DNA of 64,000 bases from Arthrobacter beigongshangensis (GCF_016820585.1 NZ_JADHDX010000011.1:1-64000); one strand, 5' to 3'. Shown: positions 18,002 through 32,382, numbered from the stretch's first letter. Numbers and translations are program-made. Notes: generated from the letters alone by a model not told the origin.

Positions 18002-18694
18002 TTATTCAGCCCTACAAATCCAACCGCCAAACATATTCGTCGTGAAGAACTTGGCGATGCTACCAAATCCGGCTTCTCTGAGCAAACCGACAATGTCTTC
18101 TTCAGAAATGAAGGATAGCGTGCGGACGACTTTCTCCATGTCATCTACTTCAGCCTCGGTCAATTTAGTTGCGTCAAGCCAATACGCCTTCCAAAGTGCA
18201 AACAACTCATCGAATGCAGGATCATTTGGATTGCCGTACATGGTCGCCATCACGAATGGTGCACCGGGCGCTAAATGGAGTCGAATTTTCTTCAATAACT
18301 TAAGCTTCTCATCCATCTCTGCAATAAAATGCAGGACGAGCATACAGGTTGCTGCCCCGAACAATATCCCATCCTCTACATCATCAACAGTTCCTTCAAT
18401 AAATTTCACACGTTCCGTTATCTCTAAATCCTGCGCTTTCATCCGCGCGAAATCGAGCATGGGTGGCGCAGGATCTACTGCCGTAAATGTCCAGTCGGGA
18501 TTTGCAGGTCCTAATGTTGCGAGTTCAGTACCACCACCCGCTCCAATGATTAAGACATTTGCTTGCTGTGCTGTATTTGCCCGGATATAAGTCTGCACAA
18601 GCTTGAACATAGAATCATAGGTAGGCAATGTCCTGCGCACTCCTTTGTCATACTCCGCAGCCATTTCTTTATCGAATTCCATTTTATCAGTCAT
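18002..18694 (-). CDS. Class I SAM-dependent methyltransferase
   Basis: 230 residues. Seen: motif I VLIIGAGGGTELATL (residues about 47-60), motif II AVDPAPPML, KFIEGTVDDV and the post-I strand CMLVLHFI. An N-terminal helix region EFDKEMAAEYDKGVRRTLPTYDSM is typical of this small-molecule methyltransferase group. The substrate cannot be deduced. The ribosome site is weak. Convergent with the ABC operon, monocistronic. Confidence 0.85.
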   Translation of the reverse strand: MTDKMEFDKEMAAEYDKGVRRTLPTYDSMFKLVQTYIRANTAQQANVLIIGAGGGTELATLGPANPDWTFTAVDPAPPMLDFARMKAQDLEITERVKFIEGTVDDVEDGILFGAATCMLVLHFIAEMDEKLKLLKKIRLHLAPGAPFVMATMYGNPNDPAFDELFALWKAYWLDATKLTEAEVDDMEKVVRTLSFISEEDIVGLLREAGFGSIAKFFTTNMFGGWICRAE

Positions 18695-18852
18695 ATGATC
18701 AAATCCAATCGGTTGTAGTAGTGTCTTACTTTCATTTCGTCATAAAAGAGAAGAATCCTTTTCTGAATAAGGGGACAACCGTCACTATTTATTTCCCCAA
18801 TGCTATGCTAGGATAAACACTAGGAATACTTCATGTCAAAGGGGGAGATTGC

Positions 18853-20571
18853 ATGTGGGAACAGTATACAGTAAAAGATCAACTCCAGATCATCAACGGC
18901 AAAAAAGCGCCGGATCTTATAATTATCAACGCGGAATACTTACATGCCATTTATAAAAAATGGATGACGGGAAACATTTGGGTGGCTGGCGATCGAATTG
19001 TCTATGCAGGGAAGGAAATGCCAGGGATGACAGAAGGAGCAGAGATTGTTGATGCTTCGGGTAAGAAAATTGTATCCGGTTACATAGAACCGCATGTCCA
19101 CCCATTTCAATTGTATAATCCACGAACGTTTGCGGATTATGCAGCAAGGCTTGGGACAACAACGTTCATAGCGGATAACCTTATCCTATTTATGTCACTA
19201 GATAATGAGACTTCCTTTTCAATACTAAATCAATTAAATGAATTACCGTTTTCATTTTACTGGTGGGCACGCTTTGATTCGCAGACGGTATTGCAGAATG
19301 AAGCAGAGCTGTTCAATCTAGCATCTATTAAACAATGGGTTGAGCGTCCAGAAGTGCTGATGGGGGGCGAACTAACGGGCTGGCCACGCTTGATGGCTGG
19401 GGATCCAAACATGTTCGCTTCTGTCAAAGCTGTTAAAGAAGCAGGCAAGAAAATCGAAGGTCATTTTCCGGGTGCATCTGAACGGACGCTTACACGCATG
19501 AAGCTTCTTGGGGCAGATGGTGATCATGAAGCAATGACTGTGGAAGAGGTAGAGGCGCGGCTGCTACACGGTTATGGTGTGACGCTTCGCCACTCGTCTA
19601 TTCGACCGGATCTGCCACATTTATTGAAGGGCATCGTGGATAAAGAATTAAACGTGTTCGATCATTTGATGATGACGACGGACGGATCGACACCATCATT
19701 CCATATTGACGGAGTGGTAGACAAGTGTATTCGGGTTGCACTGGAAGCGGGTGTGCCGCCAATTGATGCTTATCAGATGGCGTCTTATAATGTGGCGCGT
19801 TATTATGATATGACAGATTTGCACGGCATTATTGCGACAGGCCGTTATGCAACGCTCAATTTCCTAGAGGATGAATACAATCCCGTACCAACTGATGTGT
19901 TATCTAAAGGGAAGTGGCTGAAACGTGACGGTCAATCGACAGAACCACTCCCTGCTATTGACTGGTCATTTGTAGACAAGTTCGCTCCCGCATTTGAGCT
20001 AGATGACACCGATTTTATATTTGATAATGCACTTGGGATTGAAATGGTCAACGATGTGATTACGAAGCCGTACAATGTAACGATTGACACGACGGTAGAA
20101 AAGTTAGCAGATGACCATGACGAAAGCTTTTTGATGTTGATTGACCGAGATGGAAAATGGCGTGTCAATACGCTCATTAAAGGCTTTGCCAGAACAGTTC
20201 AAGGATTTGCATCTTCCTATTCCAATACTGGCGATATCATCTTGATTGGTAAAGATAAAAAAGAGATGCTAAAAGCTTTCCGTGAAATTAAACGAATTGG
20301 TGGCGGAATGGTCCTTTATGAAAATGATAGTATTGTAGCAACACTTCCATTACCAATCGGTGGAGGATTGTCCGCGGAGCCGATGGAAAAATTGATTACA
20401 CAGGAGTTGGAGCTGAAGAAGGCACTGGCAGACCGCGGGTATACTCACGGTGATGCAGTGTATACATTCCTGTTTTTGCAATCAACTCATCTGCCCTATA
20501 TCCGAATTACACAAATGGGTCTGTTTGATGTGTTGAAAAATGAAGTAATGATTCCGGTTACGGAAAGATAG
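18853..20571 (+). CDS. yerA: Adenine deaminase-like amidohydrolase YerA
   Basis: 572 residues. Amidohydrolase fold: SGYIEPHVHPFQLYN supplies the metal His pair, followed by GHFPGASERTL, LGADGDHEAMT, LRHSSIRPDLP and TTDGSTPSF, as in the YerA/AdeC group, which removes ammonia from adenine to give hypoxanthine. GGGGGAG precedes the start. Gene order after purD matches B. subtilis. A role in purine salvage is inferred; enzymatic proof for YerA-type proteins is weaker than for AdeC. Confidence 0.88.
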   Translation: MWEQYTVKDQLQIINGKKAPDLIIINAEYLHAIYKKWMTGNIWVAGDRIVYAGKEMPGMTEGAEIVDASGKKIVSGYIEPHVHPFQLYNPRTFADYAARLGTTTFIADNLILFMSLDNETSFSILNQLNELPFSFYWWARFDSQTVLQNEAELFNLASIKQWVERPEVLMGGELTGWPRLMAGDPNMFASVKAVKEAGKKIEGHFPGASERTLTRMKLLGADGDHEAMTVEEVEARLLHGYGVTLRHSSIRPDLPHLLKGIVDKELNVFDHLMMTTDGSTPSFHIDGVVDKCIRVALEAGVPPIDAYQMASYNVARYYDMTDLHGIIATGRYATLNFLEDEYNPVPTDVLSKGKWLKRDGQSTEPLPAIDWSFVDKFAPAFELDDTDFIFDNALGIEMVNDVITKPYNVTIDTTVEKLADDHDESFLMLIDRDGKWRVNTLIKGFARTVQGFASSYSNTGDIILIGKDKKEMLKAFREIKRIGGGMVLYENDSIVATLPLPIGGGLSAEPMEKLITQELELKKALADRGYTHGDAVYTFLFLQSTHLPYIRITQMGLFDVLKNEVMIPVTER

Positions 20572-20580
20572 GGGGAAGCA

Positions 20581-21636
20581 ATGTCATTTAAGATGAAAGG
20601 GTTACTATCCTATTTGGTAATCGCCATGTTGATAGCGGCAGCGTGTTCAAAAGAAGAAAAGGCAGAAGATCCAGTGCTTGATCCAGTCGAAGAAGAGGAA
20701 ATCATCATTGAAGAGGAGGAGCCAGTCGAGTTATTTATGGCTCCCTTCACCGGTGTTATATTGAAGGAGGAAAGCACTCGTCGTCCAGTGCTTGCGACGA
20801 TTAATAACCATCCACAGGCAAGGCCACAGTCTGGTATTAGTAAGGCAGATATGATTTATGAGCTTGCTGCAGAGGGGAGTGTGACAAGACTTTTAGCTTT
20901 ATTCCAAAGTGAGCTACCAGCCGAAATTGGTCCGATTCGTAGTGCGAGGGATTATTTTGTGCATATCGCTAAAGGACTCGATGCATTTTATGTTGCACAT
21001 GGTTATAGCCCTGATGCGAAACAATTACTAGAACAACGTGTCGTGGATAATGTCAACGGTATGCAGTACGATGGTACATTGTTTTGGCGTTCAAAGGATC
21101 GAAAAGCACCACATAATTCCTATATCTCCGGTGAGAACATTGCTATAGCTGAAGAGAAGACAAATTCTCCGGTAGAATTAGCTGTCGTACCGCCATTTGC
21201 TTTCCATGAATCTGTTGAAGATGTTAAAATGGGAGATAATGTGTTCTCGATAACGGTCAAATACAGTTCTGATCCAAAGTTTACAAGTGTTTATACGTAT
21301 GATGCGGAAAAAGGGACCTACGCACGAACAGTAAATGGTTATGTAACAGTTGATAAAGCGAATGACGAACAGCTTAAGTTGTCAAATATACTCGTATTTG
21401 AAGCAAGTCACCGCACGATTGACAGTGTGGGAAGACAAGCTGTTAACATTGAATCGGGTGGAAAGGCGATGCTGTTTCAAGCAGGGATTGCTAAAGAAAT
21501 TGAATGGCAAAATCGTGATGGAATTCTCATGCCGATAGAAAATGGTCTACCGGCGAAGCTGGTTCCAGGGCAGACTTGGATTCATGTCATACCGGCTCAG
21601 CCAGGCATGGCAACCGCCGTCACGTTTACGCCTTAA
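20581..21636 (+). CDS. yerB: Lipoprotein YerB (DUF3048)
   Basis: 351 residues. An N-terminal hydrophobic signal ends in AAACSKEEK, a lipoprotein cleavage site, followed by a very acidic linker (residues 25-48) and a DUF3048 domain (PVLATINNHPQARPQSGISKADM, EIGPIRSARDYFV, FWRSKDRKAPHNSY). Exported and membrane anchored; function unknown. It follows yerA by nine bases, as in B. subtilis. Confidence 0.9.
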   Translation: MSFKMKGLLSYLVIAMLIAAACSKEEKAEDPVLDPVEEEEIIIEEEEPVELFMAPFTGVILKEESTRRPVLATINNHPQARPQSGISKADMIYELAAEGSVTRLLALFQSELPAEIGPIRSARDYFVHIAKGLDAFYVAHGYSPDAKQLLEQRVVDNVNGMQYDGTLFWRSKDRKAPHNSYISGENIAIAEEKTNSPVELAVVPPFAFHESVEDVKMGDNVFSITVKYSSDPKFTSVYTYDAEKGTYARTVNGYVTVDKANDEQLKLSNILVFEASHRTIDSVGRQAVNIESGGKAMLFQAGIAKEIEWQNRDGILMPIENGLPAKLVPGQTWIHVIPAQPGMATAVTFTP

Positions 21637-21665
21637 GGAATTCATTCGGAGAGAGGGAAGATGAT

Positions 21666-21986
21666 ATGCAAATCGATAAAATCCGGGGTCATCAAACGGA
21701 TCAGTTATTTAAAGCGATGCTCGAATTGAAAGATCTCGATGAATGCTACGAATTTTTTGATGATCTTTGTACAATTAGTGAATTACAGTCACTGGCACAG
21801 CGGTTGGAAGTGGCACAAATGCTTAAGATGAAAAAGACGTATGATACGATTCAAAGTGAAACGGGTGCGAGCACGGCAACGATTTCACGCATTCGACGTT
21901 GTGTCGATTACGGCTCCGGCGGCTATAATAAGGTATTGGATCGCTTATATCCGGAGTCGAATACCGAGCAAGATAAACCACTATAA
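21666..21986 (+). CDS. yerC: TrpR-like DNA-binding protein YerC
   Basis: 106 residues. Begins MQIDKIRGHQTDQLF and contains a TrpR-type helix-turn-helix (LQSLAQRLEVAQML, then TYDTIQSETGASTATISRIRRC). Related to B. subtilis YerC and the YerC/YecD family, of unknown target. ATG 21666 is chosen over an upstream in-frame start at 21576 inside yerB because of family length and the GGAGAGAGGGAAG stretch before it. Followed by a strong terminator. Confidence 0.9.
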   Translation: MQIDKIRGHQTDQLFKAMLELKDLDECYEFFDDLCTISELQSLAQRLEVAQMLKMKKTYDTIQSETGASTATISRIRRCVDYGSGGYNKVLDRLYPESNTEQDKPL

Positions 21987-21996
21987 TCTAATTAAC

Positions 21997-22030
21997 AACC
22001 GGACAGAGAAAGAATCTGTCCGGTTTTTTT
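21997..22030 (+). terminator. Terminator after yerC
   Basis: AACCGGACAGA pairs with TCTGTCCGGTT, followed by seven T residues. It closes the yerA-yerB-yerC unit. Confidence 0.92.
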
Positions 22031-22038
22031 GGTATACT
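22030..22038 (+). promoter_or_regulatory. Extended -10 promoter for pcrB
   Basis: TGGTATACT (TGn plus TATACT) directly follows the yerC terminator and lies 36 bases before pcrB. No clear -35 box is seen, which fits an extended -10 promoter. Confidence 0.6.
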
Positions 22039-22073
22039 AAAGGAACGTACATTATTAGATTAGGTGGTTGACT

Positions 22074-22784
22074 ATGGACTTCACAAAATGGCGTCATGCC
22101 TTTAAATTAGATCCAGCTGAAACGCTGACAGACGAACAGCTCGAATTACTTGCGGAATCAGGAACGGATGGCATCATTGTGGGTGGCACGGATGATGTTA
22201 CGCTCGACAACGTACTCGATTTGCTCGTTCGCATTCGAAGATATTCCGTTCCGGTTGCACTTGAAATTTCAACAGTAGAGTCTGTGACGCCCGGCTTTGA
22301 TTATTACTTCATTCCAACTGTGCTGAACTCAACAAAGGCAGAATGGATTAACGGCATTCATCATGCTGCGATGCGCGAATATGGCCATATGATGGATTGG
22401 GATGAAATCGTCATGGAAGGGTATTGCATTTTAAATCCCGAATGCAAGGCAGCAAAATTGACGGGTGTGACAGCGGCGCCAGATGAAGAGGGCGTCATTG
22501 CCTATGCCCGCATGGCAGAGCATCTATTTAAATTGCCTGTATTTTATATGGAGTATAGCGGCATCTACGGTGACCCAAAAATCGTTGAGGCGGCGTCGCG
22601 AGTACTCGACAAGACGCAGCTCTTTTATGGCGGAGGTATTAAAAATGCTGAAGATGCCAAAACAATGGCAGCCATTGCCGATACAATAATTGTTGGAAAT
22701 ATCATTTATGACGATTTGGCAGCTGCACTTTCCACGGTTAATGCGGTAAAATCAGTTACCCATTCAGGCTCATTCAGTGTATAA
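22074..22784 (+). CDS. pcrB: Heptaprenylglyceryl phosphate synthase PcrB
   Basis: 236 residues, TIM-barrel prenyltransferase. It couples heptaprenyl diphosphate to glycerol-1-phosphate, giving an archaeal-type ether lipid in Bacillales. Seen: [51 protein letters not shown] (substrate site), [13 protein letters not shown] and the C-terminal VGNIIYDD phosphate site. The start at 22074 follows AGGTGG. It precedes pcrA as in B. subtilis. Confidence 0.94.
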   Translation: MDFTKWRHAFKLDPAETLTDEQLELLAESGTDGIIVGGTDDVTLDNVLDLLVRIRRYSVPVALEISTVESVTPGFDYYFIPTVLNSTKAEWINGIHHAAMREYGHMMDWDEIVMEGYCILNPECKAAKLTGVTAAPDEEGVIAYARMAEHLFKLPVFYMEYSGIYGDPKIVEAASRVLDKTQLFYGGGIKNAEDAKTMAAIADTIIVGNIIYDDLAAALSTVNAVKSVTHSGSFSV

Positions 22785-22817
22785 TAAAGAACAAATGTTC
22801 CGAGAGGGCGGAAGCTT

Positions 22818-25055
22818 ATGAATAAAATAGCAGCAGACTTACTAACAGGCATGAATCCCGAACAGGCTCGTGCAGTGAAGAAAACAGAAGGGGCACTGCT
22901 CATCATGGCAGGAGCAGGCTCGGGAAAAACACGAGTTTTAACGCATAGAATTGCCTATCTTGTCGTTGAGAAAAATGTCTATCCATCTAATATTCTTGCG
23001 ATTACCTTTACCAACAAGGCGGCACGTGAAATGCGCGATCGTATCGATGGATTACTTGGCGCGGGCACAGGTGAGCGCATGTGGGTATCGACGTTTCACT
23101 CCATGTGTGTGCGGATTTTACGCCGAAACAGTGACCGAATCGGCATTTCAAAATCATTTTCCATTCTCGATTCAGCAGACCAATTATCGGTTGTGAAGAG
23201 TGTGTTGAAAGCGTTGAACTTGGATGCGAAGCAATATGACCCACGTACTATGCTGAACACAATCAGCTCAGCGAAAAATGAATGCATAGATGCAGAAACA
23301 TTTCGGGGGCAAATCAATCCACATAACCCGTACGAAAAAACAATCGCTGACGTTTATGATGGCTATGCAAAACGATTGCGTCAAAACCAATCAATGGATT
23401 TTGACGACCTCATCATGATGACACTTGTTCTATTTGAGCGTGTCCCAGATGTCCTCGAATTTTATCAAAACAAATTCCAATACATTCATGTCGATGAGTA
23501 CCAGGATACGAATAATGCTCAGTATCGACTCGTCAATATGCTAGCCAAAAAGTTTAAAAACTTATGCGTCGTTGGAGACTCTGACCAGTCTATTTACAGA
23601 TGGCGTGGGGCAGATATTAGCAATATTTTATCCTTCGAGAAAGATTATAAAAATGCAGAAATGATCATGCTCGAACAAAACTATCGCTCGACGAAACGAA
23701 TCCTACAAGCGGCAAACGACGTCATTATGAATAACCAAAGCCGGTACGATAAAAAGCTGCGGACGGATAATGAAGAGGGCGAGTCCATCTCGGTGTACAA
23801 AGCGAGCGATGAAAAAGACGAATCGCAATTTGTCGTTGGTAAAATTCTAGAGTTGAAAGAACAAGAAAACTTGAAGCTTGATGAGTTTGCTATTTTGTAC
23901 CGTACCAACGCACAGTCACGTGTCATTGAGGAATATCTCGTTAAATCGAATCTCGATTATACAATCGTTGGCGGCACAAAGTTCTATGACCGCAAAGAGA
24001 TTAAAGACTTACTCGCTTACTTACGCCTCATTGCCAACAACGAAGATGATCTTGCGCTTGCGCGTATTATTAATGAACCCAAGCGTAGTATTGGTGCCAC
24101 TTCATTTGATAAAATGGCGCGCTTTGCGATGGAGCATGATCGCTCTATTTTCGATGCGTTACAGGAAATCGATTTCATGGGCATTACACCAAGAGCGGCC
24201 AACGAAGTTGCTAAGTTCCACGAGCTAATTGCTGGTTTTACAAAAATGCAGGAATTTTTATCAGTTACTGAATTGGTGGAGCAAGTGCTTGAAAAGACTG
24301 GCTATCGAGATATGTTACAGCGTGAAAAAACGATTGAATCGGAAAGTCGTCTGGAAAACATTGAGGAGTTCTTGTCTGTGACAGAGGCATTTGAAAAGCG
24401 TGCGGAAGAAGATACAGGTGATCGTTCTTTAGTTGCTTTTCTAACTGATTTGGCATTGATTGCCGATATCGATTCACTTGATAAAGAAGAGAACCAAAAT
24501 AAAGAAAAAATCGTTCTGATGACAATGCACGCAGCGAAAGGTCTTGAATTCCCTGTTGTATTCATTATCGGTATGGAGGAAAATGTTTTCCCACATTCTC
24601 GTTCCTTAGCGGATGATGAGGAGATGGAGGAAGAACGTCGCCTTGCCTACGTCGGAATTACGCGTGCAGAGCGCAGACTATATTTGACATCGGCATCGTA
24701 TCGAACACTTTTCGGCAGAGCGAGCTATAATAATCCATCTAGGTTTATTGGTGAAATTTCCGAGGATATCTTAGAGATTCAATCTAGAAATTCAGGATTT
24801 TCGTCGGGCAATCTTATCTCAGGACAAAGTACTGCGCCTGTACGTCCAGCTGTTAAAAAGCCAGTTTACAAAACAAGTGGTGGGGACAAGATGGGATGGA
24901 GCCCTGGCGACAAGGCAATCCATAAAAAATGGGGGACAGGCATGGTTGTCAGTGTAAGGGGGACAGGCGAGGAAGTTGAATTGGACATCGCGTTCCCGAA
25001 TCCGGTGGGCATTAAGCGTTTACTGGCGAAATTCGCACCAATCGAAAAAGGATAA
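22818..25055 (+). CDS. pcrA: ATP-dependent DNA helicase PcrA
   Basis: 745 residues, superfamily 1 UvrD-like 3'-5' helicase for repair and plasmid replication. Seen: [17 protein letters not shown] (motif I), [11 protein letters not shown] (Ia), [14 protein letters not shown] (II), [15 protein letters not shown] (III), [12 protein letters not shown] (IV), [15 protein letters not shown] (V) and [13 protein letters not shown] (VI). The C-terminal tail ends with a Tudor-like [17 protein letters not shown] segment known to bind RNA polymerase. Co-directional with ligA, 19 bases downstream. Confidence 0.97.
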   Translation: MNKIAADLLTGMNPEQARAVKKTEGALLIMAGAGSGKTRVLTHRIAYLVVEKNVYPSNILAITFTNKAAREMRDRIDGLLGAGTGERMWVSTFHSMCVRILRRNSDRIGISKSFSILDSADQLSVVKSVLKALNLDAKQYDPRTMLNTISSAKNECIDAETFRGQINPHNPYEKTIADVYDGYAKRLRQNQSMDFDDLIMMTLVLFERVPDVLEFYQNKFQYIHVDEYQDTNNAQYRLVNMLAKKFKNLCVVGDSDQSIYRWRGADISNILSFEKDYKNAEMIMLEQNYRSTKRILQAANDVIMNNQSRYDKKLRTDNEEGESISVYKASDEKDESQFVVGKILELKEQENLKLDEFAILYRTNAQSRVIEEYLVKSNLDYTIVGGTKFYDRKEIKDLLAYLRLIANNEDDLALARIINEPKRSIGATSFDKMARFAMEHDRSIFDALQEIDFMGITPRAANEVAKFHELIAGFTKMQEFLSVTELVEQVLEKTGYRDMLQREKTIESESRLENIEEFLSVTEAFEKRAEEDTGDRSLVAFLTDLALIADIDSLDKEENQNKEKIVLMTMHAAKGLEFPVVFIIGMEENVFPHSRSLADDEEMEEERRLAYVGITRAERRLYLTSASYRTLFGRASYNNPSRFIGEISEDILEIQSRNSGFSSGNLISGQSTAPVRPAVKKPVYKTSGGDKMGWSPGDKAIHKKWGTGMVVSVRGTGEEVELDIAFPNPVGIKRLLAKFAPIEKG

Positions 25056-25074
25056 TATGAAGGAGAGAAAATAG

Positions 25075-28214
<3,140 letters not shown>

Positions 28215-28222
28215 GACAGTAC

Positions 28223-28262
28223 AACGCCTAACAATAACTTTTCTTCATTATTATTAGGTGTT
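28223..28262. terminator. Hairpin between camS and gatC
   Basis: AACGCCTAACAATAA pairs imperfectly with TTATTATTAGGTGTT around a T-rich loop, just after the camS stop. It likely separates the pcrB-camS unit from gatCAB, although no long T run follows. Confidence 0.55.
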
Positions 28263-28301
28263 ATGATTAATCGTACAATTCAAGGATGAGGAGGAAAGAA
28301 C

Positions 28302-28589
28302 ATGACACAGTTAACAAAAGAACAAGTGAAGCATCATGCAACGCTTGCATGGCTAGCAGTTACAGACGAAGAAGCAGAAGCATATGTCACACAACTAAGT
28401 GGCATCGTCGAATTTGTGAAGGAATTACAAGAAGCAGATACAGATGGGGTTGAGCCAATGACACATCCGTTGCAAGTGTTCAATGTCCTACGAAAAGATG
28501 TACCAACAGATATTCTAGACCGTGAAGAAATGCTGAAAAGCGTGAAGGAACACGAAGACGGGCAAATCAAAGTGCCAACAATCCTTTGA
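28302..28589 (+). CDS. gatC: Asp-tRNA(Asn)/Glu-tRNA(Gln) amidotransferase subunit GatC
   Basis: 95 residues. Small stabilising subunit of the GatCAB complex that converts Glu-tRNA(Gln) to Gln-tRNA(Gln). Seen: VKHHATLAWLAVTDEEAE, LSGIVEFVKELQEADTDGV and EPMTHPLQVFNVLRKDVP. GAGGAGG site. First of three co-directional genes. Confidence 0.95.
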   Translation: MTQLTKEQVKHHATLAWLAVTDEEAEAYVTQLSGIVEFVKELQEADTDGVEPMTHPLQVFNVLRKDVPTDILDREEMLKSVKEHEDGQIKVPTIL

Positions 28590-28614
28590 TGAATGGATTT
28601 AAGGAGGAAAACAG

Positions 28615-30078
28615 ATGACGTTATTGACTAAAACGGCAACGGAGCTTCAGTCGTTGTTACATAATCGGGAAGTGTCTGTCAAAGAACTGACGGAAGAATC
28701 ACTAGCTCGTATAGCGAAGATAGATGGAGATGTACAAGCATTTTTATCGACAAATGAAGATCAAGCACTTGCAGCAGCGCAAAAGTTGGACGAGCAACCA
28801 CTTGAAGGACGGGGACCACTTTTCGGTTTACCAATCGGACTAAAAGATAATATCGTAACAAAAGGAATTGTCACAACATGTGCCAGTAAAATGCTTGAAA
28901 ACTTTGTTCCAGTCTACGATGCAACTGTCGTTGAGAAAATCAACACGGCAGGTATGGTATCAGTGGGGAAACTCAATATGGACGAGTTTGCAATGGGATC
29001 GACAACGGAAAGATCGGCGTTCCAAACGACGCATAATCCGTGGAATCTTGACCATGTCCCAGGCGGCTCATCTGGCGGTTCAGCAGCGGCAGTAGCAGCA
29101 GGCGAAGTAGCGTTTGCTCTTGGTTCTGATACGGGTGGTTCAGTCCGTCAACCAGCTGCATTTTGTGGTGTTGTAGGGATGAAGCCGACATATGGCCGCG
29201 TATCACGTTCAGGCCTTGTTGCATTTGCATCGTCATTGGACCAAGTGGGTCCGATTACGCGTACTGTTGAAGATAACGCATTGTTGCTTAGTGCAATCGC
29301 AGGTTTAGATCATAGAGATTCATCGACATCTCCGCAAGCTGTTCCAGATTTTAGGGCTGCATTGACAGGTGATGTTAAAGGCTTGAAAATTGGTGTGCCG
29401 GCAGAATACCTAGGTGCAGGCGTATCTGAAGAAGCGAAAACGGCAGTCTTAGAAGCGTTAAAAGTACTTGAATCACTTGGCGCAGAATGGGAGGAAGTAT
29501 CACTACCGAATTCGAAATATGCTTCTCAAGCTTACTACGTGATATCTTCATCTGAAGCATCGTCAAACCTTGCCCGTTTCGACGGCATTCGTTATGGCTA
29601 TAGTGCTGAAGGTGCAAAGAGCTTGGAGGAATTGTATACACGCTCTCGTTCTGAAGGCTTTGGAGAAGAAGTAAAACGTCGTATTTTACTCGGAATGTAT
29701 GCACTAGGTGCAGATCATCATGAAGATCTATACATGAAATCACTAAAAGTACGGACCCTTGTGGCACAAGATTTTGCTAACCTATTTGAAAAATATGATG
29801 TTATTATTGGACCGTCATCTGCAACACCAGCTTATAAGGTTGGGGAATTAATTCACGATCCATTGACGTTATATGCCAATGATATTTTAACGGTTCCGAT
29901 TAACCTTGCAGGCATCCCAGCTATTTCAGTGCCATGTGGATTTTCGAATGGTCTTCCACTTGGACTGCAAATTATCGGGAAACATTATGATGAAGCGACA
30001 CTTTACAAAGTGGCACATGCCTACGAACAAGCAACTGACTTCCATACACAAAAGCCAGCTCTATGGGAGGTAAACTAA
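28615..30078 (+). CDS. gatA: Aspartyl/glutamyl-tRNA amidotransferase subunit GatA
   Basis: 487 residues, amidase signature family; releases ammonia from glutamine for GatB. The Ser-cisSer-Lys triad is present: Lys in PIGLKDNI, and the [13 protein letters not shown] and [16 protein letters not shown] blocks. Ends [18 protein letters not shown]. TAATG overlap with gatB. Catalytic residues are intact. Confidence 0.97.
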   Translation: MTLLTKTATELQSLLHNREVSVKELTEESLARIAKIDGDVQAFLSTNEDQALAAAQKLDEQPLEGRGPLFGLPIGLKDNIVTKGIVTTCASKMLENFVPVYDATVVEKINTAGMVSVGKLNMDEFAMGSTTERSAFQTTHNPWNLDHVPGGSSGGSAAAVAAGEVAFALGSDTGGSVRQPAAFCGVVGMKPTYGRVSRSGLVAFASSLDQVGPITRTVEDNALLLSAIAGLDHRDSSTSPQAVPDFRAALTGDVKGLKIGVPAEYLGAGVSEEAKTAVLEALKVLESLGAEWEEVSLPNSKYASQAYYVISSSEASSNLARFDGIRYGYSAEGAKSLEELYTRSRSEGFGEEVKRRILLGMYALGADHHEDLYMKSLKVRTLVAQDFANLFEKYDVIIGPSSATPAYKVGELIHDPLTLYANDILTVPINLAGIPAISVPCGFSNGLPLGLQIIGKHYDEATLYKVAHAYEQATDFHTQKPALWEVN

Positions 30079-31511
30079 TGACAAACTTTGAAACGATTGT
30101 TGGGCTTGAAGTCCACGTAGAATTGAAAACAGATACGAAAATTATGTCACCAGCTCCGGCCCATTTTGGTGCAGAGCCGAATATGAACATTCACGTGACG
30201 GATTTAGCATATCCAGGTGTATTACCAACACTGAACGAACGTGCAGTTGAATTCGGTATGAAGGCGTCTATGGCACTGAACTGTGAAGTGGCGTCAGTGA
30301 TGAACTTTGACCGTAAACATTATTTCTATCCGGATAATCCAAAGGCCTATCAAATTTCACAGGATAAGCGTCCTGTGGGACAGAACGGTTGGGTAGAAAT
30401 CGAAGTCGATGGCAAAAAGAAAAAAATCCGTATCGAACGTATTCACCTTGAGGAAGATGCAGGGAAGCTGACGCATACTGATGCAGGACATTCACTTGTC
30501 GATTTAAATAGACAGGGAACACCATTGGTTGAAATCGTCACAGAAGCAGATATCCGATCACCAGAAGAAGCATATGCTTTCTTGGAAAAGCTAAAGGCGA
30601 TCATTCAATATACGGGTGTTTCTGATGTGCGCATGGAGGAAGGTTCTCTTCGTTGTGATGCCAACATTTCGATTCGTCCATTTGGACAAGAGAAATTCGG
30701 TACGAAAACAGAATTGAAAAACTTGAACTCTTTCAACTTCGTTCGTCGTGGAATCGCTTATGAGGTGGAACGCCAAGAAAAAGTATTGCTAGCTGGCGGT
30801 ACGATTCAGCAAGAAACGCGCCGTTACGAAGAAGCAACAGGTGCAACTAGCCTGATGCGCATCAAAGGTAGCGCGCAAGATTACCGTTTTATCAATGATC
30901 CGGATTTACCGGAAGTCCATATCGACCAAGCATGGATGGACCGTGTTCGTGCGGAAATTCCTGAGTTGCCAGACGCGCGTAAAGAGCGTTATGTCAATGA
31001 CTTCGATCTACCAGAATACGACGCGAAGGTACTGACGCTGACAAAAGTGATGGCTGACTTCTTTGAAGCAACTGTTGCAGCTGGTGCAGATGCTAAACTT
31101 GCTTCCAACTGGTTGATGGGTGAAGTATCTGCTTACTTGAATGCGGAGCAAAAAGAACTTAGTGAAACAGCACTAACGCCTGAAAACCTTGCAAGCATGG
31201 TTAAGCTGATTGCAGATGGCACGATTTCATCTAAAATTGCGAAAAAAGTGTTCAAGGAATTGATTGAAAACGGCGGCAACGCTGCAGATATCGTTAAAGC
31301 AAAAGGACTTGTCCAAATTTCTGATGAAGGTACGCTCCGTACAATCGTTACAGAAACACTAGATGCTAACGAACAATCCATTGAAGACTATAAAAATGGG
31401 AAAGACCGTGCAGTCGGCTTCCTCGTTGGTCAAATTATGAAAGCGACGAAAGGGCAAGCTAACCCACCGCTCGTCAATAAAATCTTGCTTGAAGAGATTG
31501 CAAAACGATAA
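30078..31511 (+). CDS. gatB: Aspartyl/glutamyl-tRNA amidotransferase subunit GatB
   Basis: 477 residues. Phosphorylates and amidates the tRNA-bound Glu (or Asp). Seen: [49 protein letters not shown] (split here by conserved residues), [23 protein letters not shown] and the C-terminal YqeY-like tail ending [13 protein letters not shown]. Start 30078 has GGGAGG upstream; the GTG-like upstream start at 30063 is inside gatA. Confidence 0.97.
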   Translation: MTNFETIVGLEVHVELKTDTKIMSPAPAHFGAEPNMNIHVTDLAYPGVLPTLNERAVEFGMKASMALNCEVASVMNFDRKHYFYPDNPKAYQISQDKRPVGQNGWVEIEVDGKKKKIRIERIHLEEDAGKLTHTDAGHSLVDLNRQGTPLVEIVTEADIRSPEEAYAFLEKLKAIIQYTGVSDVRMEEGSLRCDANISIRPFGQEKFGTKTELKNLNSFNFVRRGIAYEVERQEKVLLAGGTIQQETRRYEEATGATSLMRIKGSAQDYRFINDPDLPEVHIDQAWMDRVRAEIPELPDARKERYVNDFDLPEYDAKVLTLTKVMADFFEATVAAGADAKLASNWLMGEVSAYLNAEQKELSETALTPENLASMVKLIADGTISSKIAKKVFKELIENGGNAADIVKAKGLVQISDEGTLRTIVTETLDANEQSIEDYKNGKDRAVGFLVGQIMKATKGQANPPLVNKILLEEIAKR

Positions 31512-31548
31512 CATATCACCCGAGTGCTTGGCACTTAGGAATAGAGAT

Positions 31549-31592
31549 GACGCCCTGTACAGGACTCCGAGTAGTCTTTGTGCAGGGCGTCT
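31549..31592 (+). terminator. Terminator after gatB
   Basis: GACGCCCTGTACAGGACT pairs with AGTCTTTGTGCAGGGCGTC. The tail TTATCTT is short; the dispersed repeat begins immediately after. Confidence 0.85.
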
Positions 31593-31724
31593 TATCTTCA
31601 TTCAACAGAAAAGACCCCCTGCTGAATGAAGATAAAGCCCCCGGCGGATGTCACAGATTTTTAAGGAGAGCTTTTCGAGCAAGCTCGAAAAAATCTGGAC
31701 GCAATTACGCCAAGGCGTAATTGA
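31593..31724 (+). repeat. Multi-hairpin intergenic repeat, family 1, copy B
   Basis: Arms TATCTTCATTCAACAG and CTGCTGAATGAAGATA, then AAAGCCCCCGGCGGATGTC, a central hairpin (CAGATTTTT ... TTCGAGC/GCTCGAA ... AAATCTG) and the terminal hairpin CAATTACGCC/GGCGTAATTG ending in TTGA. Same part order as the copies at 2682 and 48976. Arms and central stems differ in sequence between copies while staying paired. Confidence 0.82.
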
Positions 31725-31793
31725 TTATAGTCTCGTAATTTGATTCGGACGAAGGGACAACGTACAATTAGTGTAAAGGAGTGCTGATGCTAA

Positions 31794-32363
31794 ATGAAAA
31801 CAGAAAAACAATTTTTTGCTCAAGCGATTTCGCTTGAGCAATATATGGATAAGATGGAGACACATAAGGAGCATAGTTTCCGTATTTATGAGCAATTTGA
31901 AGTGCCACAGGACGATGAATTCATAGAGCTACTAAAAGAAAAGAAGCCGAGCGTTCTTGTCATTACGGAAGATTGGTGTGGCGATGCGATGATGAATAAT
32001 CCAGTGTTCAGAAGAATTGCAGAGGCGGCAGATCTCGATGTACGTGCTGTCTACCGTGATGCGGATACGGATTTGATTGACAGGCATTTAACGAATGGTG
32101 GTCGTTCGATCCCAGTCTATTTGCTTTTGGATGAAAACGGAGAAGTTGAGGCGAAGTGGGGACCACGTGCGGCAAGCATTCAAGAATATGTGCTAGAACT
32201 ACGCAAGGATTTACCACCTGCTGATGCACCGGATTATAAAGAGAAGCAACAGGCATTCATTGAGCAAATCACTGCAGAATATACATCGAAACCTGAGCAT
32301 TGGCTGACGGTGTATGAAGATATTCGCAAAACATTCCTGCCCATTTTACAAAAGCAATCCTAA
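31794..32363 (+). CDS. Thioredoxin family protein with single-Cys active site
   Basis: 189 residues. A thioredoxin-like core follows an N-terminal helical region: VLVITEDWCGDAMMNNPVFRRIAEA (active site), then RDADTDLIDRHLTNGGRSIPVYLLLDENGEV with the cis-Pro in SIPV. The active-site stretch is WCGDA, with one Cys instead of the CxxC pair; this is common in the thioredoxin-9-like group, so it is not evidence of decay. Likely cytosolic redox or binding role. Stands alone between two terminators. Confidence 0.82.
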   Translation: MKTEKQFFAQAISLEQYMDKMETHKEHSFRIYEQFEVPQDDEFIELLKEKKPSVLVITEDWCGDAMMNNPVFRRIAEAADLDVRAVYRDADTDLIDRHLTNGGRSIPVYLLLDENGEVEAKWGPRAASIQEYVLELRKDLPPADAPDYKEKQQAFIEQITAEYTSKPEHWLTVYEDIRKTFLPILQKQS

Positions 32364-32382
32364 TTGGGATTGAATCAATGAT

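Noticed and set aside
17956..18590. 182-codon frame opposite the methyltransferase
   Set aside because: The opposite strand encodes clear SAM-binding motifs; this frame is Ser-rich antisense noise.
31794..32363. Broken thioredoxin
   Set aside because: The single-Cys WCGDA site is usual in this subfamily, so loss of the second Cys is not evidence of decay.
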